Of a stretch of 54,918 bases of DNA, positions 16,027 through 24,653 are shown one piece after another. How positions within the stretch are numbered: position 1 is the first letter of the stretch; each line of letters starts with the position of its first letter. The stretch comes from CAIUPE01 sp046092445 (lineage in GTDB: Bacteria; Pseudomonadota; Alphaproteobacteria; Rhizobiales; Beijerinckiaceae), in NCBI GenBank assembly GCA_046092445.1, contig JBJTDR010000030.1, forward strand, positions 1-54,918, in the 5' to 3' direction. The notes beneath the pieces are model-generated. The model was not told the DNA's origin and made no database searches. It saw only the letters and a list, made by a program, of their open reading frames with translations. The translations under genes were made by a program, and so were the position numbers.

Positions 16027-16814
16027 GCGTCCTTGAAATCAAACATCTGGGTAAAACCTATTCGGATGGCACACGCGCTCTGTCCGATGTGTCGCTCGAC
16101 GTCGGTGCAGGTGAAATTCTCGGCATTGTCGGCGGGTCAGGTTGTGGAAAAACAACCCTGTTGCGGCTTGTTGCCGGCCTCGATCTCCCGAGCGAGGGCT
16201 TTATCAGAGTCGGTGGCGAACGCATTTCCGGTCCGCATCCCGCTGTCGGAATTGTGTTTCAGGAGCCCCGTCTGTTGCCATGGCTGACCGTCGCAGACAA
16301 TGTTGGCTTCGGGTTACACCATCTGCCAATAGCGGAGCGGATCAACCGCATCGCCAATGCACTGGAGCGTGTCGGCCTCGCCTCCTATGTAAAGCGTTGG
16401 CCACGCGAACTTTCCGGTGGGCAGCAGCAACGTGTCGCCATTGCCCGCGCCTTTGTGGCGCGTCCGAAAGTCCTTCTGCTTGATGAGCCTTTTTCCGCGC
16501 TTGATGCCTTCACCCGCACCAGCCTGCATGAGCATTTGCTTCTTTTGTGGGAGCAGGACAAACCCACAATCGTCATGGTCACCCATGACGTGGAAGAGTC
16601 TGTCACACTGTCGGATCGCGTTGTTGTGATGAAGCCGCATCCCGGTCGCGTTTTCGAGACGATTTCAGTCACGCTTGAACGCCCGCGCGATCATCTCACG
16701 GCCCCGTTCGAGAAAGTCAAACGTCGCATTCATGCCACGCTCGATCGGTCAATGCGGCCGGAAAACACGCCTCAAGCACTACGAAAAAGCGACTCCGGCG
16801 CGCTTTGGTGGTAA
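16023..16814 (+). CDS. ssuB: Sulfonate-type ABC transporter ATP-binding protein
   Basis: The 263-aa ATPase has Walker A GGSGCGKTT, the Q-loop GIVFQEPRLLPW, the signature LSGGQQQRVAIARAF and Walker B LLLDEPFSALD, all typical of the nitrate/sulfonate/taurine subfamily. It energises uptake through SsuC. The ATG overlaps the permease stop by four bases. The C-terminus is slightly long, with a basic stretch ending just before the OsmC gene. Confidence 0.92.
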   Translation: MSVLEIKHLGKTYSDGTRALSDVSLDVGAGEILGIVGGSGCGKTTLLRLVAGLDLPSEGFIRVGGERISGPHPAVGIVFQEPRLLPWLTVADNVGFGLHHLPIAERINRIANALERVGLASYVKRWPRELSGGQQQRVAIARAFVARPKVLLLDEPFSALDAFTRTSLHEHLLLLWEQDKPTIVMVTHDVEESVTLSDRVVVMKPHPGRVFETISVTLERPRDHLTAPFEKVKRRIHATLDRSMRPENTPQALRKSDSGALWW

Positions 16815-16846
16815 CAGGCACGCGCTTTCAACCCAAGGATATAACA

Positions 16847-17356
16847 ATGGACGCGACAACCCTTCGTTCACTTCAGGCCCCCCTCAAGGACGCCTATAAA
16901 GCAACCCCGGAACAGGCGATTATCACGCTAAAAGCCCGCGGTGAGCTCGATGAAGCCCATATTGCCTGCAAGGTCGAAACCGGACGTGCGCTCGCAATTG
17001 CCGGCCTTCATCCTGCAACCGGCGGCTCCGGTCTTGAACTCTGCTCGGGAGATATGTTGCTTGAAGCGCTCGTTGCCTGCGCAGGCGTCACCCTCAAAGC
17101 CGTCGCCACGGCCCTCGGCATCACACTCCGCAAAGGCATCGTCCGTGCCGAAGGCGATCTCGATTTTCGCGGCACGCTAGGCGTTGATCGCGATGCACCC
17201 GTCGGCTTCCGTGCCATCCGTCTGAACTTTGATCTCGATACCGACGCAACCGACGAGCAAACCGCAACCCTGCTCAAGCTCACCGAGCGCTATTGCGTCG
17301 TATTCCAGACGATCAACACAAAGCCTGAACTGAGCGTTGCCGTCAGCCGTAGCTGA
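16847..17356 (+). CDS. OsmC-family peroxiredoxin-like protein
   Basis: This 169-aa protein is an OsmC/Ohr-superfamily member with the two characteristic redox cysteines, in EALVACAGVTLKA (about residue 78) and ERYCVVFQ near the C-terminus. Relatives reduce organic hydroperoxides with thiols. The gene starts 32 bp after ssuB with AAGGAT upstream, so it is probably the last gene of the sulfonate operon. This implies a link to organosulfur or thiol chemistry, which is inference. The substrate is unknown. Confidence 0.85.
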   Translation: MDATTLRSLQAPLKDAYKATPEQAIITLKARGELDEAHIACKVETGRALAIAGLHPATGGSGLELCSGDMLLEALVACAGVTLKAVATALGITLRKGIVRAEGDLDFRGTLGVDRDAPVGFRAIRLNFDLDTDATDEQTATLLKLTERYCVVFQTINTKPELSVAVSRS

Positions 17357-17406
17357 TGACTGATCAGTTTGATACCGCCTTCCTCAAGCGTGTGAACCCC
17401 TGAGTC

Positions 17407-18369
17407 TCAGCCTGCAAATAAGTTGCGAGCGACACCATCGGCAATCAGTCCGGCAAAAAGAATCAGCCCTGCATTGCGATTGGAACGGAACAATGCCAGC
17501 GCGCCTTGCCCGTCCCCGATGTCAATTCGGAGGCATTGCCGCGCGAGATGGCTGCTGAACAGGATCAAGCCGAGATAGGCGGGCGGTCCGGCTCCAGCAT
17601 ACTGAAATGCAAGCGCGACACACACCACAGTTACAGCATAAAACCCCGACACCGCCATCTGCGTTCGTTGACCGAACAGCAACGCAGTCGACCGGATTCC
17701 CGCAACCGCATCATCCTCCAGATCCTGAATCGCATAGATCGTGTCATAACCCATCGTCCACGCCACAGCACCCGCATAGAGCAGCAGGGCAGGAGTGCTG
17801 AGGTTGCCGAATGCTGCCGACCATCCCATCAGCGCGCCCCAAGAGAATGCCAACCCCAACACCGCCTGCGGCCAGGACGTGATCCGCTTCATGAACGGAT
17901 AAATCGCCACCGGCACAAGCGAGGCAAGTCCGAGCAGAACCGAGAAAGAATTGAGGTTGAGCAGGACAGCCAATCCGACCAATCCTTGCAATAATGCAAA
18001 GACGAGAGCTGCCCGCACGCTGACCGCACCGCTTGCAACGGGCCTTGATCGCGTTCTCTCAACCTTCCGGTCAAGCTCGCGGTCAACAATATCATTGTAC
18101 GTCGAACCGGCACCGCGCATTGCGATGGCACCCACAAGAAAGAGCATCAGATGGCCGGTATCCGGGAGCGCTTTGTGTCCCGCAAGTGCCGCCAATGCTG
18201 CAGACCACCAGCACGGCAGCAGCAACAGCCACCACCCGATCGGCCGATCAATCCGTGCGAGTCTGAGAAATGGTTTCAGCCAGTCGGGCGCAAAACGGTC
18301 AACAAGATTTCCACGCGGCGCGTCGGGAACGATCTGTCCGGAAGAGGTTTCTGACACCTCAAAGCGCAC
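17407..18369 (-). CDS. ubiA: 4-hydroxybenzoate polyprenyltransferase
   Basis: The 320-aa membrane enzyme attaches the polyprenyl tail to 4-hydroxybenzoate in ubiquinone synthesis. The two Asp-rich prenyl-diphosphate motifs are NDIVDRELDRKVERT (around residue 92) and YDTIYAIQDLEDDAVAG (around 210). About nine membrane helices surround them. It converges on the OsmC gene and its start overlaps the end of the secreted-protein gene by 11 bp. Confidence 0.95.
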   Translation of the reverse strand: MRFEVSETSSGQIVPDAPRGNLVDRFAPDWLKPFLRLARIDRPIGWWLLLLPCWWSAALAALAGHKALPDTGHLMLFLVGAIAMRGAGSTYNDIVDRELDRKVERTRSRPVASGAVSVRAALVFALLQGLVGLAVLLNLNSFSVLLGLASLVPVAIYPFMKRITSWPQAVLGLAFSWGALMGWSAAFGNLSTPALLLYAGAVAWTMGYDTIYAIQDLEDDAVAGIRSTALLFGQRTQMAVSGFYAVTVVCVALAFQYAGAGPPAYLGLILFSSHLARQCLRIDIGDGQGALALFRSNRNAGLILFAGLIADGVARNLFAG

Positions 18370-18841
18370 CCTGCGGCAATTTTACAGGTCCCCCGAGAAT
18401 ATCGCCTGCCCCCCCGAGCGGCCCTTGCCTGGCATTACTGCCGCCCGCACGTTGCTGCATCTTCCTTTCATTCGCCGCGACACCGCAAGCCTCGCTTCGA
18501 GCTTTTGAAATATCCTCCTGCTGGCTCTCGAGTGAAGGCAACACGTTATCCGGCACATGGCACCACGCGCCATCCTGCCCGGTGGCCTTGATCGTCGCAG
18601 TCGTCAGTTTGGCAAGCGATGTGAACGCATTGCAAGCCTGTGCTGCTGTCGGCTTCTTTTTCTGAAATCCCTGAATGGTCTCGATGAGCTTGCCACGATC
18701 GGAAAACAATTTACCGAGCGAAGCACAAGGGTCAGAAGCGCCCTGAGCGTGCGCGGGTATCGTTCCTGCACTCAACAGGACCGCGACCGACATTGAAGCG
18801 ACCGCATGACCAAGTACGGAATTGGATATAAAAAACGCCAT
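18359..18841 (-). CDS. Secreted hypothetical protein
   Basis: A family is not recognised beyond a conserved alphaproteobacterial look. The 160-aa product has a clear signal peptide (VASMSVAVLLSAGTIPAHA, then QG). The mature part has four cysteines (SDPCASLG, AQACNAF, AWCHVPDN, EACGVAA), probably two disulfides, plus a Gly/Gln-rich tail. ATG at 18841 is preferred over a longer frame because it places the signal peptide correctly. It overlaps ubiA by 11 bp on the same strand, suggesting co-transcription, and is divergent from rsmE. Confidence 0.7.
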   Translation of the reverse strand: MAFFISNSVLGHAVASMSVAVLLSAGTIPAHAQGASDPCASLGKLFSDRGKLIETIQGFQKKKPTAAQACNAFTSLAKLTTATIKATGQDGAWCHVPDNVLPSLESQQEDISKARSEACGVAANERKMQQRAGGSNARQGPLGGAGDILGGPVKLPQGAL

Positions 18842-18979
18842 GATCTGAACACCCGATTCGCTTCGTCTCTTTTCATACCAGTCCGCCGCTTGCCGGATCA
18901 ACCGAAGAAAACAATATTTCAGCTGATGATCGATTGTAGGCTACCCGTCAAACAGTCTACACTGCGCGGCAACGACCTG

Positions 18980-19732
18980 ATGAGCACGAAATTGACAGAT
19001 ATCAATCGCCGCACTCCCCGCCTCTTTATCCAACAACCGTTGGCGTCCGAACGCAATGTATGGCTCAATCGTGAGCAAGTGCATTATATCACCACCGTTT
19101 TGCGGCTGAAATCGGGCGATTCGGTCAAAATCTTCAACGGCGTTGATGGAGAATGGCGTGCAACCGTAAACCGCCAGGACAAGCGCTCCGCCGTCCTCTC
19201 GATAACCGATCAACTCCGGTCTCAACCCGGTCAGCCCGACATTGATTTTTTGTTCGCCCCGCTGAAGCAGGCCAGGCTTGATTACGTCATCCAGAAAGCC
19301 GTCGAAATGGGCGCAAGCCGCATCATTCCGGTCATGACCCGCCGCACGCAAGTCACCCGCATCAACAGCGAGCGCATGCGCGCCAATGCAATCGAGGGCG
19401 CCGAGCAATGCGGTATTCTCCATGTCCCGGCAATCGGTGACGCAATCTCCTTTTCCGCGCTGCTCGCGAATTGGGACTCTGCCCGCACCCTGATTGTCTG
19501 CGACGAGGCGCTCAAGCCGGAAAGTCCCCTGGCGACCCTGAAATCAATCCGGAAAGGCCCGCTCGCTCTTCTCGTCGGGCCCGAAGGTGGGTTTGCGGAT
19601 GATGAGCAGTCCGCTCTGACGCGATACCCCAAAATTGTCCGCTTGTCGCTTGGTCCCCGCATCCTTCGCGCTGATACAGCGGCCGTGGCCGCACTTGCAT
19701 TATTGCAAGTCACATGCGGTGATTGGCGATGA
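18980..19732 (+). CDS. rsmE: 16S rRNA (uracil-1498-N3)-methyltransferase
   Basis: The 250-aa SPOUT-class enzyme methylates U1498 of 16S rRNA in the assembled small subunit. The N-terminal PUA-like domain (RLFIQQPLASERNVWLNRE) is followed by the knotted domain with LLVGPEGGFADDE and the end motif LGPRILRADTAAVAAL. The frame is open further upstream, but ATG at 18980 gives the family length. gshA follows at 81 bp. Confidence 0.93.
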   Translation: MSTKLTDINRRTPRLFIQQPLASERNVWLNREQVHYITTVLRLKSGDSVKIFNGVDGEWRATVNRQDKRSAVLSITDQLRSQPGQPDIDFLFAPLKQARLDYVIQKAVEMGASRIIPVMTRRTQVTRINSERMRANAIEGAEQCGILHVPAIGDAISFSALLANWDSARTLIVCDEALKPESPLATLKSIRKGPLALLVGPEGGFADDEQSALTRYPKIVRLSLGPRILRADTAAVAALALLQVTCGDWR

Positions 19733-19813
19733 CACAGATTGCCTTATTCGACGATCATACGTAAGCAGGCCGTCCGGCCGCTCTTTTCTTGAACTTCTGA
19801 TGATTGAGTGCTC

Positions 19814-21184
19814 ATGGCTCGTGATGTGAATGATATGACCCCCGTTGAAGGCCGCGATGCGCTCGTCACCTATCTCGAGGAGGGGTGCAAGCCCCGCGGA
19901 GAATTCCGCATCGGCACCGAACACGAGAAATTCCCCTTCCGCTCGGGTTCTCTCGCTCCCGTCCCCTATGAGGGCAAAACCGGAATCCGTGCCTTGCTCG
20001 AAGGCATGCAGGAACGCCTCGGCTGGGAACCGATCATGGACCGCGATGCCCTTATCGGCCTGTTCGACCCGAAAGGCGGCGGCGCGATTTCCCTCGAACC
20101 GGGCGGGCAATTCGAGCTGTCCGGCGCACCGCTCGAAACCTTGCATGAAGGCGCCGCCGAACTCGCAGGCCACCAGCAGGACGCGCTCGAAATTGGCGAC
20201 CGCCTCGGCATCCGCTTCCTGCCCCTCGGCATGAGCCCCGTCTGGACGCGGGAGGAAACCCCCGTCATGCCAAAGCAGCGCTACAAAATCATGACCGCCT
20301 ATATGCCGAAAGTCGGCACGCTCGGCCTCGACATGATGTACCGAACCTCGACTGTGCAGGTTAACCTCGATTTCTCCTCCGAATCCGACATGGTGAAGAA
20401 GCTCCGCGTCTCGCTCGCGCTCCAGCCTGTCGCAACCGCGCTCTTCGCCAATTCGCCCTTCACCGAAGGCAAGCTCAACGGCTTCAAATCCCGCCGCTCC
20501 GCCATCTGGCTCGACACCGACAACCAGCGCAGCGGCATGATCCCCTTCGCCTTCGAAAGCGGCATGAGCTTTGACCGTTATGTCGAATGGGCGCTCGACG
20601 TCCCGATGTATTTCGTCAAGCGCAATAACGACTATGTCGACGTCTCGGGATCGTCCTTCCGCGCCCTGCTCGATGGCTCCAACCCGAAACTTCCCGGGGA
20701 GCGTGCAACGCTTGCCGATTGGGTCAACCATCTTTCGACGCTCTTTCCTGAAGTCCGCCTCAAGCGCTATCTCGAAATGCGTGGTGCCGATGCTGGCCCC
20801 GCCGATATGCTCAACGCCTTGCCCGCGCTCTGGGTCGGTCTGCTTTATGATGATACCGCGCTGGACGCCGCATGGGATGTCGTTCGTCATTGGTCGGAGG
20901 ATGAGCGCCATACGCTCCGACGCGACGTCCCGCGCGAGGCCTTGCAGGCCCGCATCAAGCGGATCGGCCTCCAAGACATTGCCCGCGAGATTGTCGCCAT
21001 CGCCCGCTCGGGCCTTGCCGCCCGCCACCATCTCGACCCGTCAGGACATGATGAGACGCTCCACCTTGACGTCCTTGGCCCGATCGTCGAAACCGGCGTC
21101 ACCCAGGCCGACCGACTTATCACGCGGTTCAACCATGACTGGAAAGAGGACATCAGACCCGTCTTCGACGTCGTGACGTTCTGA
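19814..21184 (+). CDS. gshA: Glutamate-cysteine ligase (GCS2 type)
   Basis: The 456-aa enzyme joins glutamate and cysteine in the first step of glutathione synthesis. It is of the plant/alphaproteobacterial type: FRIGTEHEKFPF near residue 30, PGGQFELSGAPLETLHE around residue 97 and VQVNLDFSSESDMVKKLR in the middle. ATG at 19814 (MARDVND) is preferred to GTG at 19808. It lies downstream of rsmE, a common rhizobial order. Confidence 0.94.
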   Translation: MARDVNDMTPVEGRDALVTYLEEGCKPRGEFRIGTEHEKFPFRSGSLAPVPYEGKTGIRALLEGMQERLGWEPIMDRDALIGLFDPKGGGAISLEPGGQFELSGAPLETLHEGAAELAGHQQDALEIGDRLGIRFLPLGMSPVWTREETPVMPKQRYKIMTAYMPKVGTLGLDMMYRTSTVQVNLDFSSESDMVKKLRVSLALQPVATALFANSPFTEGKLNGFKSRRSAIWLDTDNQRSGMIPFAFESGMSFDRYVEWALDVPMYFVKRNNDYVDVSGSSFRALLDGSNPKLPGERATLADWVNHLSTLFPEVRLKRYLEMRGADAGPADMLNALPALWVGLLYDDTALDAAWDVVRHWSEDERHTLRRDVPREALQARIKRIGLQDIAREIVAIARSGLAARHHLDPSGHDETLHLDVLGPIVETGVTQADRLITRFNHDWKEDIRPVFDVVTF

Positions 21185-21321
21185 GGATCGTTACCTTCCG
21201 TTCACCATGTCGAGCGATCGCCACGTCACCAAGATGGCATTTGGGTCCCGGACGCGCCATTTTAGAACCTCATTAACCGCTTCCGCGCATCCTGACCCGA
21301 GATCAGACGCAGGAAATCCCG

Positions 21322-21489
21322 ATGAACCGTAGAACCCTCGATCAGCAGCCCCCTCAGGCCGGCATGGCAATCCAGCATGCTGTTGTCATCGCGATCCTTG
21401 CGCTCGCGATATGCGGTGCCATCATCCCGATGGTTCCAGTTGCGAGCCATTATCTGGCATCGCAATCCGCCGATACACCGGTCAACTGA
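21322..21489 (+). CDS. Small single-span membrane peptide (55 aa)
   Basis: This short reading frame starts at ATG with AGGA seven bases upstream. The first 18 residues are polar (MNRRTLDQQPPQ). A single hydrophobic span (AVVIAILALAICGAIIPMV) follows, then a short polar tail. Codon use resembles the neighbours. It stands alone between gshA (same strand) and the convergent MATE gene. Function is unknown; a small membrane regulator or accessory subunit is possible. Confidence 0.5.
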   Translation: MNRRTLDQQPPQAGMAIQHAVVIAILALAICGAIIPMVPVASHYLASQSADTPVN

Positions 21490-21498
21490 TTCAACGCC

Positions 21499-22884
21499 TT
21501 ACGGTCTATCGGCCGGAACCTGCCAGCGCCGCTCGACCCGGTTGATCACCTGGTACGCAGCCCAGACGCCGACAATCCCGAACGCAATCGCGCCAATCCC
21601 CTGTCCGAGAAAAGCACCTTCCGCGCCGCCCCATTGCGCGCCCACAATCGCGAACGGAACCGTCCCAATCGTTGCTTTGCCCCAGTTGAACACCGTCGCA
21701 AGCACCGGCGCGCCGAGATTGTTGAACGAGGCATTCGCAACAAAGAGCGCGCCATGGAATATCCACGTCCCAGCCAGCACCACGCAGAAATACCGCACGA
21801 GATCAGCCGCCCGTCCGGTTGCATGAAACACGGCGATCAATTGCTCCTGCGCAAGATACAGAACAACCCACGCAACCATCACGCTCACTGCCGAGAATAT
21901 CAGCCCGTCGGTCAGTGTCCGGCGCACACGTTTGATATTGCGTGCACCCAAATTCTGCCCGAAAATCGGCCCGATCGCCGCTGAGAGCGCAAAAACCGTC
22001 CCGAACGCAACAGGAATGAGGCGGCTGATGATCGCATTGGCCGCAAGCGCCTCATCTCCGTAAGGCGCCAGCACGCTCGTCATATACGCACCTGCAACAG
22101 GCGAAGCGATATTCGTCAAAACGGCCGGAACCGCAATACCGACCATCGGCTTCAGATCCTCGACCGTCTCCAGAAAAGTCGGCCTCCGCAACAGATCATG
22201 AATACGCACGACCCCGTGATATCCCACAAGACAAAACACAACACGTGATAGCGTGATCGCAATCGCCGCGCCGTCCGTTCCCAGTCCCAATCCGAAAATC
22301 AGGATCGGATCGATGATTGCGGATGCAATCCCGCCCGAAAGCGTCACAAACATCGCCCGCCGCGCATCACCCACCGAGCGCAGTGTGCCGGAGAAAAACA
22401 TCCCAAGCGCCAGCAGAAAGTTCGACGGCATACAGATCATCAGGAACCGCCACGCCACCGCATGCGTCTCGCCTGTCGCGCCGAGCAATGTCAGAAGCGG
22501 ATCCATCACCGCCATCATCAGCACCGCGATCAGGCAGGCAGCAATCAGGCTGATCGCCATGGTACTGCCCGCCAACCGTCGCGCCTGCGGCTTGTCCCGT
22601 GCCCCGAGTGCACGCGAGACAAGCGCCGAACTCGCTATCATCAGTCCCACATTGAACGACGTCGACAAAAACAGAACCGTGGTGCCATATCCGACACCCG
22701 CCGTGTAATTCACATTACCGAGCCAGGAGATATACAGGAGCGCCAGAAGATCGACCGCGAAGATCGACACCAACCCGACCGCGCCACTTGCCGCCATCAC
22801 GGCGACGTGCCGCATCGTCGAGCCCGTCGTGAATTTACCCTGCTCCGCTGGCCGTTCGACCGCAGTAGTCGAGATATCGTTCAT
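21499..22884 (-). CDS. MATE family efflux transporter
   Basis: The 461-aa inner-membrane protein has twelve predicted spans in two homologous halves, with the MatE features MIASSALVSRALGARDK (first half) and IGPIFGQNLGARNIKRV (second half). The family exports cationic drugs, dyes or metabolites in exchange for protons or sodium. The substrate is unknown. The gene is 86 bp downstream of a HAD hydrolase gene on the same strand; this gap was checked for known efflux riboswitches and none was recognised. Confidence 0.93.
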   Translation of the reverse strand: MNDISTTAVERPAEQGKFTTGSTMRHVAVMAASGAVGLVSIFAVDLLALLYISWLGNVNYTAGVGYGTTVLFLSTSFNVGLMIASSALVSRALGARDKPQARRLAGSTMAISLIAACLIAVLMMAVMDPLLTLLGATGETHAVAWRFLMICMPSNFLLALGMFFSGTLRSVGDARRAMFVTLSGGIASAIIDPILIFGLGLGTDGAAIAITLSRVVFCLVGYHGVVRIHDLLRRPTFLETVEDLKPMVGIAVPAVLTNIASPVAGAYMTSVLAPYGDEALAANAIISRLIPVAFGTVFALSAAIGPIFGQNLGARNIKRVRRTLTDGLIFSAVSVMVAWVVLYLAQEQLIAVFHATGRAADLVRYFCVVLAGTWIFHGALFVANASFNNLGAPVLATVFNWGKATIGTVPFAIVGAQWGGAEGAFLGQGIGAIAFGIVGVWAAYQVINRVERRWQVPADRP

Positions 22885-22970
22885 GATTTGAAATCCTGCG
22901 TCGCGAGCCGCATGTTGTTCAGAGGTCTTACGCTCCCACCCGCTGTAATGCGAGTGAAAAGTCGTTCCGA

Positions 22971-23588
22971 TCAGTCCGTGCGTATGCCGCGACCTTCCAG
23001 CGCCTGCACAAGGCCCCGATACCCGTCAAAATGATGTGCGATGAGTCCCGCGTTTCGCGCACCCAGCACATTCTCAACGAGATCATCGGTAAAAAACGTC
23101 TCCATGGCTGTCACGTTCAAAGCCGTGCAGCAATGCACAAAACAGGCGGAGTCCGGCTTGGCTGCGCCGATCCGCGCCGAAACAAAAATCGCATCGCCAA
23201 ACAGGGGTATCAAGTCGGGGAAAATCTCGTCCAGCGTGTCGCCGAGCAAATGGTCATTATTGGTCAGGAGTGCAACGGGGAGTCTTTTCTTCACCCGCCG
23301 GACAAGCCTTAGAACATCATGGAAAGGCGGCATCGCTGCCTTCCGCGCTGCAACCCATTCCGCCCGACTGAGCGGATAATCCAGCCGTCGCCCGAATTCC
23401 TCAAGATAGGCCTGAGCAGAATACGCCCCGCGGTCTGATTGCTCCAGAAAATCCGTTTCCCAGATCGACGCCCTGATCGAATCAGCCGCTTTCCCCGTTA
23501 TCTCGGCGAGCGCCGCGATCCTGATATCGACATGATACGCGCAGAGCACATCATCCATATCGAATAAAAGCTGTCGGATTGGCTTCAA
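22971..23588 (-). CDS. HAD-superfamily hydrolase (phosphatase-like)
   Basis: The 205-aa protein carries all HAD motifs: nucleophile Asp in LLFDMDDVL, motif II TNN in VALLTNNDH, the Lys in GAAKPDSACF and the acidic pair in FFTDDLVENV. It has an alpha-helical cap of subfamily IA. Relatives dephosphorylate small metabolites, for example FMN or sugar phosphates. It is divergent from ispH across 93 bp. The substrate is not deducible. Confidence 0.88.
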   Translation of the reverse strand: MKPIRQLLFDMDDVLCAYHVDIRIAALAEITGKAADSIRASIWETDFLEQSDRGAYSAQAYLEEFGRRLDYPLSRAEWVAARKAAMPPFHDVLRLVRRVKKRLPVALLTNNDHLLGDTLDEIFPDLIPLFGDAIFVSARIGAAKPDSACFVHCCTALNVTAMETFFTDDLVENVLGARNAGLIAHHFDGYRGLVQALEGRGIRTD

Positions 23589-23623
23589 AGTTCTTTTTCC
23601 CGCAGGCGATACTTTCGCGCCGC

Positions 23624-23653
23624 TTGACCTTCGCGCAAGCTCCGCTCAAAAAT
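23624..23653 (+). promoter_or_regulatory. Possible promoter of ispH
   Basis: TTGACC (23624-23629) and AAAAAT (23648-23653) are spaced 18 bp apart, placing the transcript start about 20 bp before the ispH ATG. The -10 element is only a moderate match. Confidence 0.35.
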
Positions 23654-23681
23654 AGGCTTTGACGATGCAGCAGTTCGCCTC

Positions 23682-24650
23682 ATGATTCAACCATTCAAAC
23701 CTCCTTTGACGGTCCTCTTATGCGCCCCCCGTGGATTTTGCGCAGGTGTTGTTCGCGCCATTGATGCCGTCGAGCAGGCGTTGAAACTTCATGGTGCCCC
23801 CGTCTATGTCCGGCATGAAATCGTCCACAACCGGTATGTTGTCGATGATTTGAAACGGAAGGGCGCTGTGTTCGTCGAGGAACTGGATGAAATCCCCGAC
23901 ACAGACGCGCCGGTGATTTTCTCGGCCCATGGCGTACCCAAATCTGTTCCGGAAGCTGCGCGTCAGAGAAACTTCTTTGCGATCGATGCCACCTGTCCGT
24001 TGGTTACCAAAGTGCATCGGGAAGCCGAAATCCAGCATAAGCGCGGGCGTAAAATCCTCCTCGTCGGCCATGCCGGCCATCCGGAAGTCGTCGGCACTAT
24101 CGGGCAATTGCCGGCGGGGTCGGTTGTGCTTGTCGAAACGATGGACGACGTCGCCGCGCTGCCCGAGCTCGACGATACGGCGCTCGCCTTCGTTACGCAG
24201 ACAACACTCTCCGTCGATGACACGAGTGAGATCATCAATGCCTTGCGGCAGCGCTTTCCGGCGATTGTCGGGCCCCACAAGGAAGATATTTGTTACGCGA
24301 CGACCAACCGTCAGGAAGCGATCAAAAAAGTAGCATTACTCGCCGATGCCGTGATTGTCGTTGGTTCGCACAATTCATCGAATTCCCAACGTCTGCGCGA
24401 AGTTGCCGAGCGGGCTGGCGCAAAAAAGGCCGTCCTCCTGTTGCGGACAACCGAGATCGACTGGTCAATGTTCGAAGGGATAAGATCCGTGGCCATCACC
24501 GCCGGAGCGTCGGCCCCCGAAATACTTGTCGAACAGATGATCGATGCCTTCGCCGAACGCTGGTCGGTGACTGTCGAAACCATTACGACAGCCGACGAGA
24601 GTGTGTTTTTTCCCTTGCCGCGCAATCTGCGCGGTGCTGCAGCGGAGTAG
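23682..24650 (+). CDS. ispH: 4-hydroxy-3-methylbut-2-enyl diphosphate reductase
   Basis: The 322-aa iron-sulfur enzyme makes isopentenyl and dimethylallyl diphosphate in the last step of the MEP pathway. The three cluster-binding cysteines are visible in RGFCAGVVRA, DATCPLVTK and EDICYATTNRQ. Other conserved segments are FSAHGVPKSV and VVGSHNSSNS. It starts a three-gene run with thrB (3 bp gap) and rnhA (overlap), a linkage seen in other rhizobia next to the oxidase genes. Confidence 0.96.
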   Translation: MIQPFKPPLTVLLCAPRGFCAGVVRAIDAVEQALKLHGAPVYVRHEIVHNRYVVDDLKRKGAVFVEELDEIPDTDAPVIFSAHGVPKSVPEAARQRNFFAIDATCPLVTKVHREAEIQHKRGRKILLVGHAGHPEVVGTIGQLPAGSVVLVETMDDVAALPELDDTALAFVTQTTLSVDDTSEIINALRQRFPAIVGPHKEDICYATTNRQEAIKKVALLADAVIVVGSHNSSNSQRLREVAERAGAKKAVLLLRTTEIDWSMFEGIRSVAITAGASAPEILVEQMIDAFAERWSVTVETITTADESVFFPLPRNLRGAAAE

Positions 24651-24653
24651 AGC

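Noticed and set aside
19700..21031. 443-codon open frame on the minus strand opposite gshA
   Set aside because: It mirrors gshA codon structure, has no recognisable protein motif, and gshA on the plus strand is unambiguous. Long antisense frames are expected with this codon bias.
22885..22970. Possible riboswitch before the MATE transporter
   Set aside because: No guanidine, preQ1 or mini-ykkC landmarks could be found, and the gap is short and lies within a likely transcript from the HAD gene.
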